Positions 52,716 through 60,883 of a stretch of 64,000 bases of DNA are shown here, piece by piece; the stretch's first letter is position 1; every line of letters starts with the position of its first letter. Source of the stretch: an uncultured Prevotellaceae bacterium (GTDB taxonomy: Bacteria; Bacteroidota; Bacteroidia; Bacteroidales; Bacteroidaceae). Position numbers and translations under genes: made by a program. The notes under the pieces are model-generated. The model was given only the letters and a program-made list of their open reading frames with translations. It did no database searches and had not been told where the DNA came from. The stretch spans positions 62,001 through 126,000 of the forward strand of contig OMXV01000009.1 in the NCBI GenBank assembly GCA_900315075.1, read 5' to 3'.

Positions 52716-55700
52716 ATGATGAAGTTGAGATTCAATACATTTCTGGCGATGTTCTTTACGCTTGCTGCGCTCATTGGTTGCAAGGATGATGCCGGCACTG
52801 GTGCTATTACCGACAAGCTTACAGATGAGTTTATGAATAGCTTCCGGTCTCCCGGTGAGATAAGCCACCACTACAGAGGCCACAGCAGCGCGATAGACAT
52901 CACTCCTGATGTGGGAATGCATGTGACGGCGCCTGAAAATGCCTTTTCCCGTGAGACAAAGATTTCCGTTACCGGTGTGAGCGACAAGGAGTTTGAGGCC
53001 ATTGACAAGGCATTCAAGCCCGCCCACGTCGAGCCCTTGCTTGCCTATCATCTTGACGCAGGCCTCGGGGATGACGAGGTGATGCCCGGTGTGTATCAGG
53101 TGGAATTCGACCTTAAGAAGCTCGACATCCCGGAGTCTCTTTGGAGCCGCTTGTCCTGTTATCGTGTTGCGGAAGACGGCAAGGTGACAGAGTTTGCATC
53201 CGTGGTGAAGGACGGAAAACTCATCTATGAGAGTTCCCAGAACTCAGTGGCTGTATTGGGCCTTCTCAAATGGTTCGGCCCCTGGTTTGCCAAAGCAGTG
53301 GGAGTGAAGGTTGGAATTTATACAGCAATAGCCGCCCCAATTTACTACGGTATTTTTTATTTTAATAGGTCCAAGCTGATGCCCAAGTTGCCCGACGAAA
53401 GTTCGTCGTGGATTCAGGTGACCGACGAATGGGGTAAGTTCACGCTGTATTACGACCAGCAGGAAAGCGAGAATCAGGATGCAGGCCCCAAGGACAAAAA
53501 TGGCAACTTGAAAATGAAGCAGGTCGAGGCAAAGTACAAAGAACTTGAGGTAAAGGCAAAGCAGGAATATGAACGTCGCATTGAAGACGCCGGTAAGAAC
53601 GACAATCCCAGCTGGCTTGGCAATATTGTCCAAAGCCATTACCAGAAAGAGGAAGCCAAGAAGCGTATTTCCCAGGACGACATACTCGATGAGCTGGCCA
53701 AGAAAGACAGCGAACTTCAACTGTTGCTTCTGGACAAGTTTTTCCAGACCCCTAAAAGTGTAAACGATGTGATCGACATGCAATGTCTGAGCAATCGCTA
53801 CCTGTGCGATAAACAGGAGCTGAAGAAGACCTGGTATTGTTTTGACGTGTTCCTTGCCAGCGACAATTTTATGAACGAAAAATCTACAGATACGACGCTG
53901 GCGTATGCGATGGCTTATGATGGTTTCTTCACTTTTATATGTCTTCGTAATTCCATGTTGGTGGGCTTTAACCGTGGCAAGTATTTCTACAATAAGGAAA
54001 GAGCGAATGAGATGCTCGTTACGATTTGTCATGAGACCTTTCATATGAAACAATATCATTATATCGCTTCGACCAATTTTACCAAGGACGACCGGTTGTG
54101 CGAGGCTACCGCCATCATACTTGAGCGTCAGTTTGCCGATTATTTGGAGGCACAGGGGTTGTCCGACCCCAATAAGCGAGCAGATTTGGCTCTCACCAGT
54201 TGCGAGGGCCGTGAGTGGCTTTCCTGGACACTTGAAAAGCCCTTGCCCGCAAATTCTGACGATGATGATACTCCTATTTCTGTCGCTATGGGCTCCGCCG
54301 GTCGCCTCAACTGTGACATAGGCTATATGCTTGGCGAGTTTATCCAATTCTTGCTCGATACCAAGGACAGTAAGGTCACCCTTAAGAAAATATGGGAGGA
54401 CTACGACTACAGTCTTGGCTTCCATGGCATGCTTATGAAGGACTTCGGTTTTAAGAGTGATTCTGAGTTTGCCCTGGCATACGAGAACTTTTGCAAAAAA
54501 TACATGAAAGAAATCGTGGGGGAACAGGTGAAGGCCAATAATATGGCCTATAAACGCGGTTTGCTCGACAATCCGGTGTCTGTAAGTCCCAGATACAGCG
54601 TTCATCGCTTCAGCAATCTTTCGATGAACGTGAAAGGTCACGGTGCGTTCAGCGATTACACAGCCGGTGCTTATGCCACGAAGGTGTTCCAGTTTGTTCC
54701 TCACAAGGACTGTGTCAAGTTGAAGTACAACACGTTTATATACCCATCTCCTGTCATCAGCCAGGGCATGTTGAAGACCGTCGTACTTGATTCGAAATAC
54801 AATTACAATGACAGTAAACCGTTTTTTGCTGAGATAAAGACCAGTCGCACCGACAGTGTGGTTCCTTCCAATGTGGTATTGTTCTACCGTCCTACCATAA
54901 GTGGTGTTGAGATGACGAATGAGTGGTGGGTAGATGTGGTGACACTTTTTGAACCGGAGGAGAAGCCTGTAGTGCGAGCAGACGACAAAGAAAATGTGTT
55001 TGTTGTCGATACTCGCGTCAGACCTGAGAATACCCTTGTTCAAAAAGGCTATGTCAGCGGCTTGGAAATCTTAGCCCGTAATGTCAAGACAGGCCGGAAA
55101 TATGTGAAAAGAATAGAAAATGGAGAGTGTGGCAAATCAGAAGAAATACTATACCGCAATGTAGGCGTGTCAGAATTCGACCGGGATTATGAAGTGTCGT
55201 TTGCCACCCGCTGGTATTACCGCAACGAGGAGCAGAAGTTGTACTATTACAGCCCCTACACCGATTCGGTGACTTGCAAGAGAGAAAGAGAGCCGGTGAA
55301 GGAGGAACCCGTGAAGCCTCGGGAGGATGATGTCACCGAGTCGAAACCGATGAGGAATACTGCCATAAATGCCGATTTCAGAGTCACTTATTTCTGGAGA
55401 GACGACATAGGTGATGCTCGTGATGACAATAGTGCTCTTAAAAATGCTTATAAAGAGAATGAAGTGATAGGTCATGTCACCTTGAATAAGACCCATTTTA
55501 TACTCACGGTTCCAGCTCATAATTTAAAGTGGGGAGATTATACCTTCGAGATACCAGGAGTCACTGTCACTTCGACACCTGTAGTAAACGTATATAAGGA
55601 TTTAGAAATGTATAGCGTTAATATTGACAAACTGTCGGTAAGTCCAAGTACGATGGAGTTCAAGGAGTATTTGAAGCGTCCTGATAGTTTCTTCAAGGAA

Positions 55701-55943
55701 GGTTATTTATATATCAACACTACGATGAAATGTATCTATGAAGGCAATGGTGGAAAAGATTGGTTTACGGGAGAGGATATAAGAGGTAGTACTATAAGGT
55801 TAAAAATACCAACAAAAACTCGCCATATTCACAAAGACAGTAACAATCGTGCAGTGATTAAAGATGACAATTGGGTGGAGAAAGAGCCTGGTCCCACAGG
55901 ATATAGGCATCAAGTGGTTATCACTGGTGAAGTGATTAAATAA
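52716..55943 (+). CDS. Very large lipoprotein with a zincin-like HExxH site
   Basis: The 1075-residue protein has a lipoprotein signal with lipobox ALIGC (Cys22) followed by KDD, which fits the Bacteroidetes surface lipoprotein export signal. A beta-rich segment follows (about 55-100), then a hydrophobic stretch (about 183-215) and a charged coiled region (about 265-330). HETFH lies at residues 439-443 (ICHETFHMKQ), with Glu463 in LCEATA 20 residues after the second His. This is the layout of gluzincin metallopeptidases. The C-terminal half looks like several beta domains and ends VVITGEVIK. I do not recognise the family. The stop is directly followed by a 49-nt palindromic repeat. Confidence 0.8.
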   Translation: MMKLRFNTFLAMFFTLAALIGCKDDAGTGAITDKLTDEFMNSFRSPGEISHHYRGHSSAIDITPDVGMHVTAPENAFSRETKISVTGVSDKEFEAIDKAFKPAHVEPLLAYHLDAGLGDDEVMPGVYQVEFDLKKLDIPESLWSRLSCYRVAEDGKVTEFASVVKDGKLIYESSQNSVAVLGLLKWFGPWFAKAVGVKVGIYTAIAAPIYYGIFYFNRSKLMPKLPDESSSWIQVTDEWGKFTLYYDQQESENQDAGPKDKNGNLKMKQVEAKYKELEVKAKQEYERRIEDAGKNDNPSWLGNIVQSHYQKEEAKKRISQDDILDELAKKDSELQLLLLDKFFQTPKSVNDVIDMQCLSNRYLCDKQELKKTWYCFDVFLASDNFMNEKSTDTTLAYAMAYDGFFTFICLRNSMLVGFNRGKYFYNKERANEMLVTICHETFHMKQYHYIASTNFTKDDRLCEATAIILERQFADYLEAQGLSDPNKRADLALTSCEGREWLSWTLEKPLPANSDDDDTPISVAMGSAGRLNCDIGYMLGEFIQFLLDTKDSKVTLKKIWEDYDYSLGFHGMLMKDFGFKSDSEFALAYENFCKKYMKEIVGEQVKANNMAYKRGLLDNPVSVSPRYSVHRFSNLSMNVKGHGAFSDYTAGAYATKVFQFVPHKDCVKLKYNTFIYPSPVISQGMLKTVVLDSKYNYNDSKPFFAEIKTSRTDSVVPSNVVLFYRPTISGVEMTNEWWVDVVTLFEPEEKPVVRADDKENVFVVDTRVRPENTLVQKGYVSGLEILARNVKTGRKYVKRIENGECGKSEEILYRNVGVSEFDRDYEVSFATRWYYRNEEQKLYYYSPYTDSVTCKREREPVKEEPVKPREDDVTESKPMRNTAINADFRVTYFWRDDIGDARDDNSALKNAYKENEVIGHVTLNKTHFILTVPAHNLKWGDYTFEIPGVTVTSTPVVNVYKDLEMYSVNIDKLSVSPSTMEFKEYLKRPDSFFKEGYLYINTTMKCIYEGNGGKDWFTGEDIRGSTIRLKIPTKTRHIHKDSNNRAVIKDDNWVEKEPGPTGYRHQVVITGEVIK

Positions 55944-56065
55944 GTAGGTGATCAAAATTAGATGATAGTATTTTATGATATATTTGGATGCAGATTTTTG
56001 CATAAACATAAAAGCCTATACGACACCTACAAGAATGATAGTTACAGATATTTTTGATTACCTAC
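55944..56065. repeat. 49-nt palindromic element, copy 1, interrupted
   Basis: The left part (55944-55969) and right part (56043-56065) together give 49 bases that differ from copy 2 at four positions. They are separated by 73 bases: a 65-base insert plus a second copy of the 8-mer ATGATAGT (55962-55969 and 56035-56042). It begins right after the stop of the preceding lipoprotein gene. Confidence 0.8.
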
Positions 56066-56110
56066 TAAGTAAAATGTATAAACTCAAAAAAACATACAAA
56101 ACTCATAATA

Positions 56111-57181
56111 ATGAAAAATCTGAAATTACTATTATGCATCGTGCTTTCTACAATAGCATTGATAGCATGCAACAATGACGACGACGATTCCGGCAGTGGG
56201 CCTGGCAAATCAAAACCGTATGTGATAGGGTTGGATTTAGGAGGCACCAACTCTGTTTTTGGTATTGTGGATGCATATGGAAACATCTTGGAGACCACAA
56301 CAATTAAAACGGGCAATTACGAGAATGTCGAAGACTATGTGGATGCATGTGTTATGGCTCTTCTACCTATGATAGACAAGGTAGGTGGTTTGGCAAAAAT
56401 CGAGGCTATGGGCATCGGTGCCCCTGCTGCCAATTATTATACAGGCACTATCGAGTATGCCGCCAACTTACGCTGGGCAAAGGACCGCTCTGTGCCTCTG
56501 GCAAAGATGTTCAGCGAAAAACTGAATGGTCTCCCCGTGGCATTGACAAATGATGCCAATGCCGCTGCCTTAGGCGAGATGCTCTATGGCGTGGCGCGTG
56601 GCATGAAGGACTTCATCGTCATTACTTTAGGCACAGGAATTGGCTCTGGCATCGTGGTGAATGGGCAAATGCTCTATGGTCACGACGGTTTGGCGGGAGA
56701 ACTGGGACATGTCATCATCGTACGTGGTGAGGAGGGGCGTCCCTGTGGCTGTGGACGCACAGGGTGCCTCGAATGTTACTGCTCGGCCACAGGAGTGGCT
56801 TGGACTGCTCGGGAATGGCTGGCAACCACAGACCGCCCGAGTCTGTTGCGCGAACTGAATCCAGAGGAAATCACCTCTAAAGATGTCTTTATCGCTGCCG
56901 AAAAAGGTGATGAACTGGCTATAGAAATCTATGAATACACAGGTAGTCTGCTTGGTGAGGCTTGTGCTGACTTCGCAGCCTTCAGCAGCCCCGAGGCATT
57001 CATCTTCTTTGGTGGACTGACTAAAGCAGGTGAACTGCTCATGAAACCTGTTAGGGAGTCATACAACGAACATGCACTAACGATGTACCAAAACAAGCCT
57101 CAATTCCTTATCAGCGGTCTCGACGATGCCAATGCCGCTGTGTTGGGAGCCTCGGCCATCGGATGGGAAATCGACAAATAA
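56111..57181 (+). CDS. ROK-family sugar kinase fused to a lipoprotein signal
   Basis: The 356-residue protein has an N-terminal lipoprotein signal, hydrophobic CIVLSTIALIAC with Cys20, followed by the acidic NNDDDDSGSG linker that resembles a surface-export signal. From residue 36 it aligns along its whole length with the cytosolic ROK kinase at 7524. The active site is intact: DLGGTN (42-47), Asp148 in TNDANAA, GELGH (196-200) and Cys212, Cys214, Cys219 in CGCGRTGC. No Met occurs between the lipobox and the kinase core, so the only ATG start includes the signal. A kinase placed outside the cytosol would lack ATP, which makes its role puzzling. Confidence 0.88.
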   Translation: MKNLKLLLCIVLSTIALIACNNDDDDSGSGPGKSKPYVIGLDLGGTNSVFGIVDAYGNILETTTIKTGNYENVEDYVDACVMALLPMIDKVGGLAKIEAMGIGAPAANYYTGTIEYAANLRWAKDRSVPLAKMFSEKLNGLPVALTNDANAAALGEMLYGVARGMKDFIVITLGTGIGSGIVVNGQMLYGHDGLAGELGHVIIVRGEEGRPCGCGRTGCLECYCSATGVAWTAREWLATTDRPSLLRELNPEEITSKDVFIAAEKGDELAIEIYEYTGSLLGEACADFAAFSSPEAFIFFGGLTKAGELLMKPVRESYNEHALTMYQNKPQFLISGLDDANAAVLGASAIGWEIDK

Positions 57182-57182
57182 C

Positions 57183-57206
57183 ACTCCCAAACTTAAAAAC
57201 TCAAAC
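57183..57206 (+). repeat. Three 8-bp repeats before the TonB pseudogene
   Basis: ACTCCCAA, ACTTAAAA and ACTCAAAC are contiguous and end one base before the ATG at 57208. They start one base after the stop of the ROK lipoprotein. Confidence 0.75.
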
Positions 57207-57207
57207 A

Positions 57208-57449
57208 ATGAAAAGAATATTCATATTGCAGTTTTTCATGTTTACCTTTCATATGGCATTCTGCCAAACAGGTGAAAAGGTGGCGATCCTGCCATGTATC
57301 AGTGGTTGGGTATGAACCTCCAATATCCTCCCAAAGCCCAGGAGAATGGTATCCAGGGAACAGTGGTTGTATCCTTTGCTGTGGGTTCCAATAATTTATA
57401 CCCTGCCTGTGAAATTCCAATTAACAGAACCCCAAAAAGAAAAATCTAA
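57208..57449 (+). pseudogene. Frameshifted TonB-C-terminal-domain protein remnant
   Basis: From ATG 57208 the frame encodes a signal peptide (MKRIFILQFFMFTFHMAFCQ) and then hits a stop at 57316. In another frame, from about 57276 to the stop at 57447, the translation reads KGGDPAMYQWLGMNLQYPPK then AQENGIQGTVVVSFAV, the hallmark of TonB C-terminal domains (GG...W...YP..A...GIQG.V.V.F.V). The two halves join only with a frameshift. The end of the domain is also missing, so the gene is broken. Confidence 0.82.
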
Positions 57450-57492
57450 TGAACAGTAGTGATGTGACATTTCATATCTGTCTCATAAATAC

Positions 57493-57532
57493 ATAAACTC
57501 ACAAACTTATAAACTCACAAACTTATAAACTT
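57493..57532 (+). repeat. Five 8-bp tandem repeats before the DUF4252 gene
   Basis: ATAAACTC, ACAAACTT, ATAAACTC, ACAAACTT and ATAAACTT are contiguous, then AAAAAATT and the ATG at 57541. Confidence 0.9.
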
Positions 57533-57540
57533 AAAAAATT

Positions 57541-58011
57541 ATGAAAAAACTATTTGCATTGCTGGTATTGGTATTCACCTGCCAGATGGCTTTTTGCCAG
57601 ACTTACACAGACGTAATCAACAATTTCAAGGACAAGCAGGGCGCTGAGTTTACAGAAATCCCTAAAATGCTGTTGAGCATGGCCCTTTCCGAGGCAGACT
57701 CTCAGACTAAGGCTGTCATGAAAAATATTGAGAGCATGAAAGTGCTTGAACTCACAGAGTGTAGTGAGGCAATCAAGAAAGATTTCCTCGCTCAAGCAGC
57801 CAAGATGGAGTCAAAGTACAACAAACTGATAGAGAGCGATGAAGATGATGAAACAAATATCATCTTTATTGATGGCGATGAAGACAATGCCAAGGCTATT
57901 ATTGTTGTTTCTGCCGACGAAAAGGAGTGTCAGATGTTGGTGATGGAAGGTAAAATATCACTCGAATCTCTTGAAAAAATCATGGATTTCATGGGTGGTG
58001 ACGAAGATTAA
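57541..58011 (+). CDS. DUF4252 family secreted protein
   Basis: The 156-residue protein has a signal peptide (MKKLFALLVLVFTCQMAFCQ, cleavage after residue 19 or 20) and a helical then acidic mature part (LIESDEDDETNIIFIDGDED) ending in MDFMGGDED. This layout fits the Bacteroidetes DUF4252 family. The signal peptide closely resembles that of the adjacent TonB pseudogene. It lies inside the stretch bracketed by the two 49-nt palindromes. The function is unknown. Confidence 0.8.
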   Translation: MKKLFALLVLVFTCQMAFCQTYTDVINNFKDKQGAEFTEIPKMLLSMALSEADSQTKAVMKNIESMKVLELTECSEAIKKDFLAQAAKMESKYNKLIESDEDDETNIIFIDGDEDNAKAIIVVSADEKECQMLVMEGKISLESLEKIMDFMGGDED

Positions 58012-58051
58012 TCCATCTAACATCATATCAAAACAGTGTATGTCTTGATAC

Positions 58052-58100
58052 GTAGGTAGTCAAAATTAGATGATAGTTGCAGATAATTTTGATTACCTAC
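58052..58100. repeat. 49-nt palindromic element, copy 2, intact
   Basis: A 17-nt left arm (58052-58068) and right arm (58084-58100) pair along their full length with one G-U, around a 15-nt loop GATGATAGTTGCAGA. Copy 1 at 55944 has the same arms and loop in the same orientation. Confidence 0.88.
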
Positions 58101-58195
58101 ATATTTTATTGTTGATAAAATCTCCATTTTCTTGACTAAAATCATGAAATGGAGATTTTTTCTTGTTTTTAGACAAGACTTCGCATTTTATTTGC

Positions 58196-58203
58196 TATCT
58201 TTG
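58196..58203 (+). promoter_or_regulatory. -7 box of the nuo operon
   Basis: TATCTTTG followed by CACTC matches the consensus, 56 bases before nuoA. No clear -33 TTTG at the expected place. Confidence 0.65.
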
Positions 58204-58259
58204 CACTCGCTTTAAAGTCTATGCTTCATAGAGGCATTTAATCAAAATAACACACATAT

Positions 58260-58610
58260 ATGTATTCTACTTTGTTTGTAACCGTTATTGTAACGGCTGT
58301 TGTCTTGGTATTGGCAGCTTATGTCATAGCCAAGTTGATAGGACCAAGGTCATACAACAAGATTAAAGGAGAACCATACGAATGTGGTATTCCCACACAC
58401 GGTAGTTCATGGCTACCCGTGTCGATAGGCTATTACCTGTTCGCTATCCTTTTCTTGATGTTTGACATTGAGACGGTTTTTCTTTACCCATGGGCAATGG
58501 TGGTGCATGAGTTTGGTGTGAAGGCAATTGCCAGCATCGGATTCTTCCTGCTCGTGCTCGTATTTGGCCTGGCTTACGCCTGGCGGAAAGGAGCGCTCGA
58601 ATGGAAATAA
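58260..58610 (+). CDS. nuoA: NADH-quinone oxidoreductase subunit A
   Basis: The 116-residue protein has three membrane helices. Signature segments are GEPYECGIPTHGSSW (loop with the conserved Glu-Cys-Gly), YYLFAILFLMFDIETVFLYPW and LAYAWRKGALEW. It is a membrane-arm subunit at the junction with the quinone site. Its stop overlaps nuoB by 10 bases. Confidence 0.96.
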   Translation: MYSTLFVTVIVTAVVLVLAAYVIAKLIGPRSYNKIKGEPYECGIPTHGSSWLPVSIGYYLFAILFLMFDIETVFLYPWAMVVHEFGVKAIASIGFFLLVLVFGLAYAWRKGALEWK

Positions 58611-59296
58611 GAAAGCCGAAAATCAAGAGTATTCCCTACGAGGAGTTCAACGACAATGAGGGTTTGGAGAAACTCATCGATGAACTCAACGAGGGTGGGG
58701 TAAAGGTCATCACAGGCAATCTCGACCGGTTGATTAACTGGGGACGTGCCAATTCATTGTGGTCACTGACTTTTGCCACTTCATGCTGTGGTATCGAGTT
58801 TATGTCTGTGGGATGTGCCCGATACGACTTTGCACGCTTCGGTTTCGAAGTGACGCGCAACTCTCCCCGTCAGGCCGACCTTATCATGTGCGCAGGTACT
58901 ATCACCCACAAGATGGCCCCTGTCTTCAAACGCTTATATGATGAGATGGCTGAGCCTAAGTATGTCATTGCCGTCGGTGGATGTGCCATTTCTGGCGGTC
59001 CGTTCAAGTCGAGTTACCATGTCGTGAAGGGTATCGAGGAAATCGTTCCTGTCGATGTCTATATCCCTGGCTGCCCTCCGCGTCCCGAGGCCATCATGTA
59101 TGGTATGATGCAGCTGCAACGCAAGGTGAAAGTCGAGAAATTCTTCGGCGGAGCCAATCACAAACAGACTGCCGAGGAGCGTGAGCTTGGACTATCGAAT
59201 AACGCCATCGCCTCAGGCTGGCGCAGTCCGATGGTTGTCACTGACGTGCCGGCCGATTTCGTCGAACAACTTAAAAATGAGGAGGACGCCAAATGA
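58601..59296 (+). CDS. nuoB: NADH-quinone oxidoreductase subunit B
   Basis: The 231-residue peripheral subunit carries cluster N2. The four ligand cysteines lie in FATSCCGIEFM, DLIMCAGTI and YIPGCPPRPE. An N-terminal extension of about 35 residues and a C-terminal tail go beyond the core. It overlaps nuoA at the start and nuoCD by 4 bases at the end. Confidence 0.97.
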   Translation: MEIRKPKIKSIPYEEFNDNEGLEKLIDELNEGGVKVITGNLDRLINWGRANSLWSLTFATSCCGIEFMSVGCARYDFARFGFEVTRNSPRQADLIMCAGTITHKMAPVFKRLYDEMAEPKYVIAVGGCAISGGPFKSSYHVVKGIEEIVPVDVYIPGCPPRPEAIMYGMMQLQRKVKVEKFFGGANHKQTAEERELGLSNNAIASGWRSPMVVTDVPADFVEQLKNEEDAK

Positions 59297-60855
59297 AAAT
59301 CGACAGTCAGGTAATCAGCTTCGACAGCTTTGCTGGAGAAATGCGCCAATTGCGCGAGAAACGTCATTTCGACTATCTGGTCACCATCATTGGTGAGGAT
59401 TTTGGCGATGAGGGGTTAGGATGTATCTATATCCTCGAGAACACAGAGACACACGAACGCATCAGTGTCAAGACAATGGCTCGCCAGATTGGCGACGACT
59501 ATGTCATTCCTTCCGTAATCCACGAGTGGCACGCTGCCGATCTGCTCGAAAGAGAGGTTTATGACTTCTATGGTATCAAGTTCTTAGGGCATCCCAATAT
59601 GGAGCGACTCTTCCTCCGTACTGATTTCAAGGGCTATCCTTTCCGTAAGAATTGGGAATTCAACGACAAATATACTCTGGATGATGACCCTGAGAGCGAC
59701 TTCACCAATGAATATTCACTCGATGCTGACGGAAATTTGCAGTGCAAACGCAACCGTCTGCTCAATGAAAACGACTATGTCGTGAATATCGGTCCGCAGC
59801 ACCCCTCCACACACGGTGTGCTACGTCTGCAGACAGTGCTCGACGGTGAGACAGTGAAGCGCATCTATCCTCATGTGGGATATATCCATCGTGGTATCGA
59901 GAAGATGTGGGAGAGCATGACTTACCCCCAGACACTCGCCCTCACCGATCGTCTCAATTATCTCTCGGCCATGATGCATCGACATGCACTCGTGGGTGTC
60001 ATCGAGGAAGGTATGGGTATCGAGCTTACCGACCGCATCAAGTATATACGCACCATCATGGATGAGCTTCAGCGTCTCGACAATCACTTGCTCTATTGCG
60101 GATGTTGTGCGCAGGACCTCGGTGCACTTACTGCATTCCTCTATTGTATGCGCGACCGTGAGCATGTGCTCAACGCCATGGAGGAGACCACTGGTGGCAG
60201 GCTCATACAGAACTATTATAGAATAGGTGGACTTCAGGACGACATCGACCCCAATTTCGTGAAGAACGTCAAGGACCTCACGAAATACCTGCGGCCAATT
60301 ATTCAGGAGTATATGGATGTGTTTGGTGATAACGTCATCACACACAACCGCTTTGAGCATATTGGTGTCATGAATCGTGAAGACTGCATCAACTATGCAG
60401 TTACTGGTCCTGCAGGACGTGCCGCAGGATGGGCTAACGATGTGCGTAAAAACCATCCATACGACATGTACGACAAGGTGGAATGGAAGCAAATTACCCT
60501 TTCGGGATGCGACTCCATGGACCGTTACCTCGTACATATACAGGAACTCTATCAAAGTCTCGACATCATCGACCAGTTGATAGACAATATCCCGGAGGGT
60601 GACTTCTATGTGAAGCAGAAACCCATTATCCGTGTGCCAGAAGGACAGTGGTACTTCTTTGTCGAAGGTGCCAGTGGCGAGTTTGGTGTCTATCTCGACT
60701 CAAGAGGCGACAAGTCGCCTTACAGGATGAAGATGCGCCCCATGGGACTTACATTGGTGGGAGCCTTAGACCCCATGCTGCGTGGACAGAAGATTGCCGA
60801 CCTCGTCACAACGGGTGCTGCCATCGACTTCGTAATCCCTGATATTGACAGATAA
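59293..60855 (+). CDS. nuoC/nuoD: NADH-quinone oxidoreductase fused subunits C and D
   Basis: The 520-residue protein combines a NuoC domain (about 1-130, with HEWHAADLLEREVYDFYGI and HPNMERLFLR) and a NuoD domain (about 155-520, with NIGPQHPSTHGVLRL, HRGIEKMWE and VTGPAGRAAGW). Both are complete, so this is a natural fusion, as in several bacterial groups. It forms the quinone-binding region with NuoB. Confidence 0.96.
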   Translation: MKIDSQVISFDSFAGEMRQLREKRHFDYLVTIIGEDFGDEGLGCIYILENTETHERISVKTMARQIGDDYVIPSVIHEWHAADLLEREVYDFYGIKFLGHPNMERLFLRTDFKGYPFRKNWEFNDKYTLDDDPESDFTNEYSLDADGNLQCKRNRLLNENDYVVNIGPQHPSTHGVLRLQTVLDGETVKRIYPHVGYIHRGIEKMWESMTYPQTLALTDRLNYLSAMMHRHALVGVIEEGMGIELTDRIKYIRTIMDELQRLDNHLLYCGCCAQDLGALTAFLYCMRDREHVLNAMEETTGGRLIQNYYRIGGLQDDIDPNFVKNVKDLTKYLRPIIQEYMDVFGDNVITHNRFEHIGVMNREDCINYAVTGPAGRAAGWANDVRKNHPYDMYDKVEWKQITLSGCDSMDRYLVHIQELYQSLDIIDQLIDNIPEGDFYVKQKPIIRVPEGQWYFFVEGASGEFGVYLDSRGDKSPYRMKMRPMGLTLVGALDPMLRGQKIADLVTTGAAIDFVIPDIDR

Positions 60856-60883
60856 TTAAGAATAAAGACTAAAGCAATACTTT

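Noticed and set aside
53244-55043. 599-codon open frame on the minus strand
   Set aside because: It is antisense to the HExxH lipoprotein gene, whose signal peptide, lipobox and codon pattern are convincing. The translated antisense product has no motifs and arises from codon bias.
59821-60555. 244-codon minus-strand frame
   Set aside because: It is antisense to nuoCD, which has all family motifs.
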